A DNA stretch of 7,594 nucleotides, from contig CABQNA010000064.1 in assembly GCA_902465425.1 (NCBI GenBank), positions 1 to 7,594 of the forward strand, given 5' to 3'. The stretch is from an uncultured Collinsella sp. Lineage in GTDB: Bacteria > Actinomycetota > Coriobacteriia > Coriobacteriales > Coriobacteriaceae. A program made the position numbers and the translations under genes. The notes below the pieces were generated by a model. The model saw only the letters and a program-made list of their open reading frames with translations, had not been told where the DNA came from and did not search any database. This document shows, in pieces, positions 4,938 through 7,594 of this stretch (position 1 is the first letter of the stretch; the number at the start of each line of letters is the position of its first letter).

Positions 4938-6586
4938 TGAAGGCGATCTGGCTTGCGTGCTGCGCGTGCGGCGATTACGGGCTGCTACAGCAGGAAGTCG
5001 AGGGTCGCGATGTGGGCGCACAGGTGCTTCGCGTGGGCGACCTGGACGGGCTGGTATCCATGGCGCGGGCGTTTCCCTCGCGCCGCGGTGCCGCCATCAT
5101 CGCGGCATCTCTGTTCGATACCGAAGACGTGCGGAAGACCGTTGCACGCCTGACGGCCGAGGGCCGTGTGAGTCGCGTCGTCGTGTTGATCGAGACGCTC
5201 GACCCGTCGGATATCGAAGGGCTGTTTCGCGCGGGGGCGACCGAGGTCATCGCTGCGCACAGTTTGTGCGGCAACGGGCGCGCGGGCGAGGGAACGGTTG
5301 ATTCCGATCGGCGCATGACGATTGAGCCCGATGCTTTTGTTGATAGGGAACCCGGGGCGCCTCGCGCTACAAGAGGCCCGCGTGTTGATGAATATGGAAA
5401 AGCGGAAGCCGAGCATGGTCGGCGCCCCCGGGACCCCCTTGAATACGATGACGCTGGAAGGCCGGTACCGTATGGCGATGACGTTCTGGTTGAAGATATG
5501 GGATACGTGCACGGCGTAAATCTGGCCGATGAGCTCGACGAGGTCGAGGGTTTTGCCGGGGCTGACGAGCCGTGTGCCGCTGCGTCTTTGGCTTCGGAAT
5601 CGCAGTCCGGGCAGCCTGCCATGCCGGCTTGGGCTCAGCGCGTGACCGCGGCGGGGGAGACGGGGATGTTATCGCCCGCGTCCGTGTCGCCGGTTCCTGC
5701 ACCGTCGGCCCCCGCGCCGTCGGCGGGCGCTTCGATTCCGCCACGTCGGGCGCCGGTCGTCTGCGCCGTCTCGGGTTCGGGCGGTTGCGGCAAGTCGACG
5801 ATCGTTGCCACCATGGCGCATGCGGCGTCGCTGTTGGGTTTGCGTGCTGCTGTGCTCGACTTGGACCTCATGTTTGGAAACCTATACGATCTGCTGGGTG
5901 TCGATGCCCCACATGATATAGCGACGCTTATCGAGCCGTCGGCGGCGGGCGCACTTGCCGAGCCGGATATCGTGGCCGCATCGATGCGCGTCGCCCCGGG
6001 CGTTACGCTCTGGGGGCCTGTCGCGGCCCCCGAGAAGGCCGAGCTCATGGCACGTCCGGTGGAGCTATTGCTCGATGTTTTGCGTCGCGAATCCGACGTG
6101 GTCTTTGTCGACACCTCGGTCTTTTGGGGTGATGCCGTGGCCGCCGCGGTGGCGGCGAGCGACCGTTGCCTGGTCGTAGGCGATGCGGCGGTATCGTCCG
6201 CGACATCCGCTTCGCGCGTCATTGAGCTGGCGAGCCGCGTGGGCGTGCCACGCACGCGCATGAGCGCCGTGTTCAACCGGTTTGGTGCGCGCGGTGCCGA
6301 CGAGGACGTCGCCATGCGCTTTGAGATTGCCTGCGCACTGAGCTCCAAGATCCGCATTGCCGATGGCGGTCAGGACTTGGCCGCGCTCATGGCATTCGGT
6401 CGCGCCGACGAGGCAGTGGGTCAGACGAGCGCTTTTGCGACCAGCGTGCGCGAGGCCACGCGCGAGATGCTCGTGGAGCTGGGCTGCGCCGTCGGTCCTT
6501 GGAGCGATATGGTCGCTGACCGCGCGACCCGCACCGAGCGCCCGCGCATCCGTCTTCCCTGGTCGCGTGAGGGTGATTCGCGATGA
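4937..6586 (+). CDS. tadZ: Pilus-localising ATPase CpaE/TadZ (degenerate receiver plus MinD/ParA-like domain)
   Basis: TadZ/CpaE proteins place the Tad pilus machinery in the cell, at a pole in the species studied, and bind other Tad components (family knowledge). The product has 549 residues. Residues 1-115 form a receiver-like fold without phosphorylation residues: the end of strand 3 reads IIAAS (54-58) where an Asp is expected, and the late Lys is missing after AGATEVI. Residues about 116-270 are a long linker, acidic first, then Ala/Pro-rich with a repeated PAPSA. Residues 272-535 are the ATPase: P-loop GSGGCGKST (280-288), LDLD (D308, D310) and Walker B VVFVD (D392). The signature Lys of the deviant Walker A (KGGxGK) is replaced by Ser281, while the main K286 is kept. 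A short basic tail ends the protein. The stop overlaps the tadA start (ATGA). Confidence 0.88.
   Translation: MKAIWLACCACGDYGLLQQEVEGRDVGAQVLRVGDLDGLVSMARAFPSRRGAAIIAASLFDTEDVRKTVARLTAEGRVSRVVVLIETLDPSDIEGLFRAGATEVIAAHSLCGNGRAGEGTVDSDRRMTIEPDAFVDREPGAPRATRGPRVDEYGKAEAEHGRRPRDPLEYDDAGRPVPYGDDVLVEDMGYVHGVNLADELDEVEGFAGADEPCAAASLASESQSGQPAMPAWAQRVTAAGETGMLSPASVSPVPAPSAPAPSAGASIPPRRAPVVCAVSGSGGCGKSTIVATMAHAASLLGLRAAVLDLDLMFGNLYDLLGVDAPHDIATLIEPSAAGALAEPDIVAASMRVAPGVTLWGPVAAPEKAELMARPVELLLDVLRRESDVVFVDTSVFWGDAVAAAVAASDRCLVVGDAAVSSATSASRVIELASRVGVPRTRMSAVFNRFGARGADEDVAMRFEIACALSSKIRIADGGQDLAALMAFGRADEAVGQTSAFATSVREATREMLVELGCAVGPWSDMVADRATRTERPRIRLPWSREGDSR
6569..6576 (+). promoter_or_regulatory. 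Ribosome binding site for tadA
   Basis: GAGGGTGA, six bases before ATG 6583, lies within the last codons of tadZ. Together with the ATGA overlap it supports coupled translation. Confidence 0.7.
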
Positions 6587-7594
6587 GTCTGCAGACGCGG
6601 ATTAAAGCCGCTGGCGCGGCCGCTGCGGCTGCCCCCGTTGATGCGGGACGCCGCCGTGCCGTTAAACGCCGCACCAAGCGTGCGGTGATGGACCGCATGG
6701 GCTACGACGAGGTGGCGCGCATCAGCGCCTACGTCGACCCTGCCCTTGCCCGCTCTGAGCTACGTCCGGCGGTGGAAGCGGCGCTCAACGTGGAAGAGCC
6801 AACCGACTTGGCGACGCCTGAGCGTGAGACCATCATCGACGAGATCCTAGATGACGTGGTGGGCCTGGGACCGCTGCAGCCGCTCATCGAGGACGACACC
6901 GTTACCGAAATCATGATCAACGGCTGTCGCTCTGCCTTTTTTGAGCGCAGTGGCGTTTTGTATCCCATCGAGCACGCGTTTGAGGATGACGAGCAGATCC
7001 GTGTGCTCATCGACCGCATCATCTCGCCGCTCGGCCGTCGTATCGACGAGCGTAGCCCCATCGTCAACGCCCGCCTCAAGACGGGTTATCGCGTCAACGC
7101 GGTGATTCCACCCGTGGCGATTGACGGGCCAATCCTCACCATCCGTAAGTTCTCGGACCGTATCTGTTCGCTGGACGAGCTTGTGGGGTTGGGGTCACTG
7201 CCGCTTTGGTATGCGCAGCTGCTGTCGTGCGCGGTGTCGTTGCGGCAGGACTTGGCGGTTGCGGGAGGCACGGGGTCGGGCAAGACCACGCTGCTCAACG
7301 CGCTGTCGTGCGAGATTTCCACCGGCGAGCGCATCGTGACGATCGAGGATTCCGCCGAGCTCAAGTTTGCACATCACCCGCACGTTGTTCGTCTGGAGGC
7401 GCGTGAGGCGTCAATCGAGGGCGAGGGTGCGGTGACGATTCGCGATCTGGTGACCAATGCTCTGCGTATGCGCCCCGATCGCATCGTCGTGGGCGAGGTG
7501 CGCGGTGCCGAGTGCTGCGACATGCTGCAGGCCATGAACACGGGCCACGACGGCTCGCTCACCACGCTCCATGCGGGTACCGAGCAGGAGACCG
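6583..7594 (+). CDS. tadA: Flp pilus motor ATPase CpaF/TadA (3'-truncated by the window edge)
   Basis: This hexameric type II/IV secretion ATPase powers assembly of the Flp pilus from the cytoplasmic face of the membrane. The frame is open from ATG 6583 to the window end, giving 337 complete codons. An Ala-rich and then strongly basic N-terminus (about 8-33) precedes the N-terminal domain, which carries the family signature [20 protein letters not shown] (94-113). The motor domain has Walker A GGTGSGKT (228-235), the Asp box IEDSAEL (254-260), Walker B RIVVGE (300-305, E305 catalytic) and the His box [13 protein letters not shown] (320-332). All nucleotide-site motifs are intact. The family usually has 400-480 residues, so roughly the last quarter is missing. 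It is the third gene of the cpaB-tadZ-tadA operon; tadB and tadC would be expected next. Confidence 0.96.
   Translation, partial: MSLQTRIKAAGAAAAAAPVDAGRRRAVKRRTKRAVMDRMGYDEVARISAYVDPALARSELRPAVEAALNVEEPTDLATPERETIIDEILDDVVGLGPLQPLIEDDTVTEIMINGCRSAFFERSGVLYPIEHAFEDDEQIRVLIDRIISPLGRRIDERSPIVNARLKTGYRVNAVIPPVAIDGPILTIRKFSDRICSLDELVGLGSLPLWYAQLLSCAVSLRQDLAVAGGTGSGKTTLLNALSCEISTGERIVTIEDSAELKFAHHPHVVRLEAREASIEGEGAVTIRDLVTNALRMRPDRIVVGEVRGAECCDMLQAMNTGHDGSLTTLHAGTEQET

Noticed and set aside
4152..5021. 289-codon open frame on the - strand across cpaB
   Set aside because: It is antisense to cpaB and its leader, rich in Arg/His/Ala, with no domain pattern.
5322..5519. 65-codon + strand frame inside the tadZ linker
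   Set aside because: It begins with TTG and has no ribosome binding site. The tadZ frame continues unbroken through it, and open frames of this length are common in this composition.
1..7594. tRNA, rRNA, CRISPR array, insertion sequence or phage genes
   Set aside because: I saw no tRNA-like cloverleaf, regularly spaced repeats, transposase or integrase motifs on either strand. The only repeats are those listed.

Overview
The window is GC-rich (roughly 60-65% by eye) and densely coded. All four or five genes lie on the + strand, use GTG as well as ATG starts, and have strong GGAGG-type ribosome binding sites. Codon choice, short intergenic gaps and the mix of genes suggest a Gram-positive actinobacterium. 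My best guess is the Coriobacteriia, perhaps Collinsella-like; this is inference, because no rRNA or other marker is present.

Region 1 (1-2599) is the nearly complete 3' part of a P2-type, SERCA/PacL-like calcium-transporting ATPase that lacks only its extreme N-terminus. Region 2 (2600-2840) is non-coding. It holds a roughly 100-nt imperfect inverted repeat, then a textbook rho-independent terminator, then a candidate promoter that starts inside the terminator's 3' arm. Region 3 (2841-4025) is rsgA, a circularly permuted GTPase that acts in 30S ribosome maturation. It is closed by a second terminator (4043-4077), so it looks monocistronic. Region 4 (4078-4277) is a leader with three copies of a TGGTCAG box, a weak candidate promoter and a small hairpin just upstream of the next ribosome binding site.

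Region 5 (4278 to the end) is the start of a Flp/Tad (type IVc) pilus operon: cpaB (SAF-domain assembly protein), cpaE/tadZ (degenerate receiver plus MinD/ParA-like ATPase) and cpaF/tadA (hexameric secretion motor, cut by the window end). The three genes overlap by 1-4 bases (TGATGA, ATGA), which suggests translational coupling. TadA would drive pilus assembly, TadZ would position the machine, and CpaB would act at the outer face of the membrane. The platform proteins (TadB/TadC), prepilin peptidase and pilin are not in the window and presumably lie downstream or elsewhere.

I found no wholly new system. The most distinctive points are the long intergenic inverted repeat, the TGGTCAG box cluster before the tad operon, and a TadZ that lacks the signature lysine of the deviant Walker A motif and has a non-phosphorylatable receiver.
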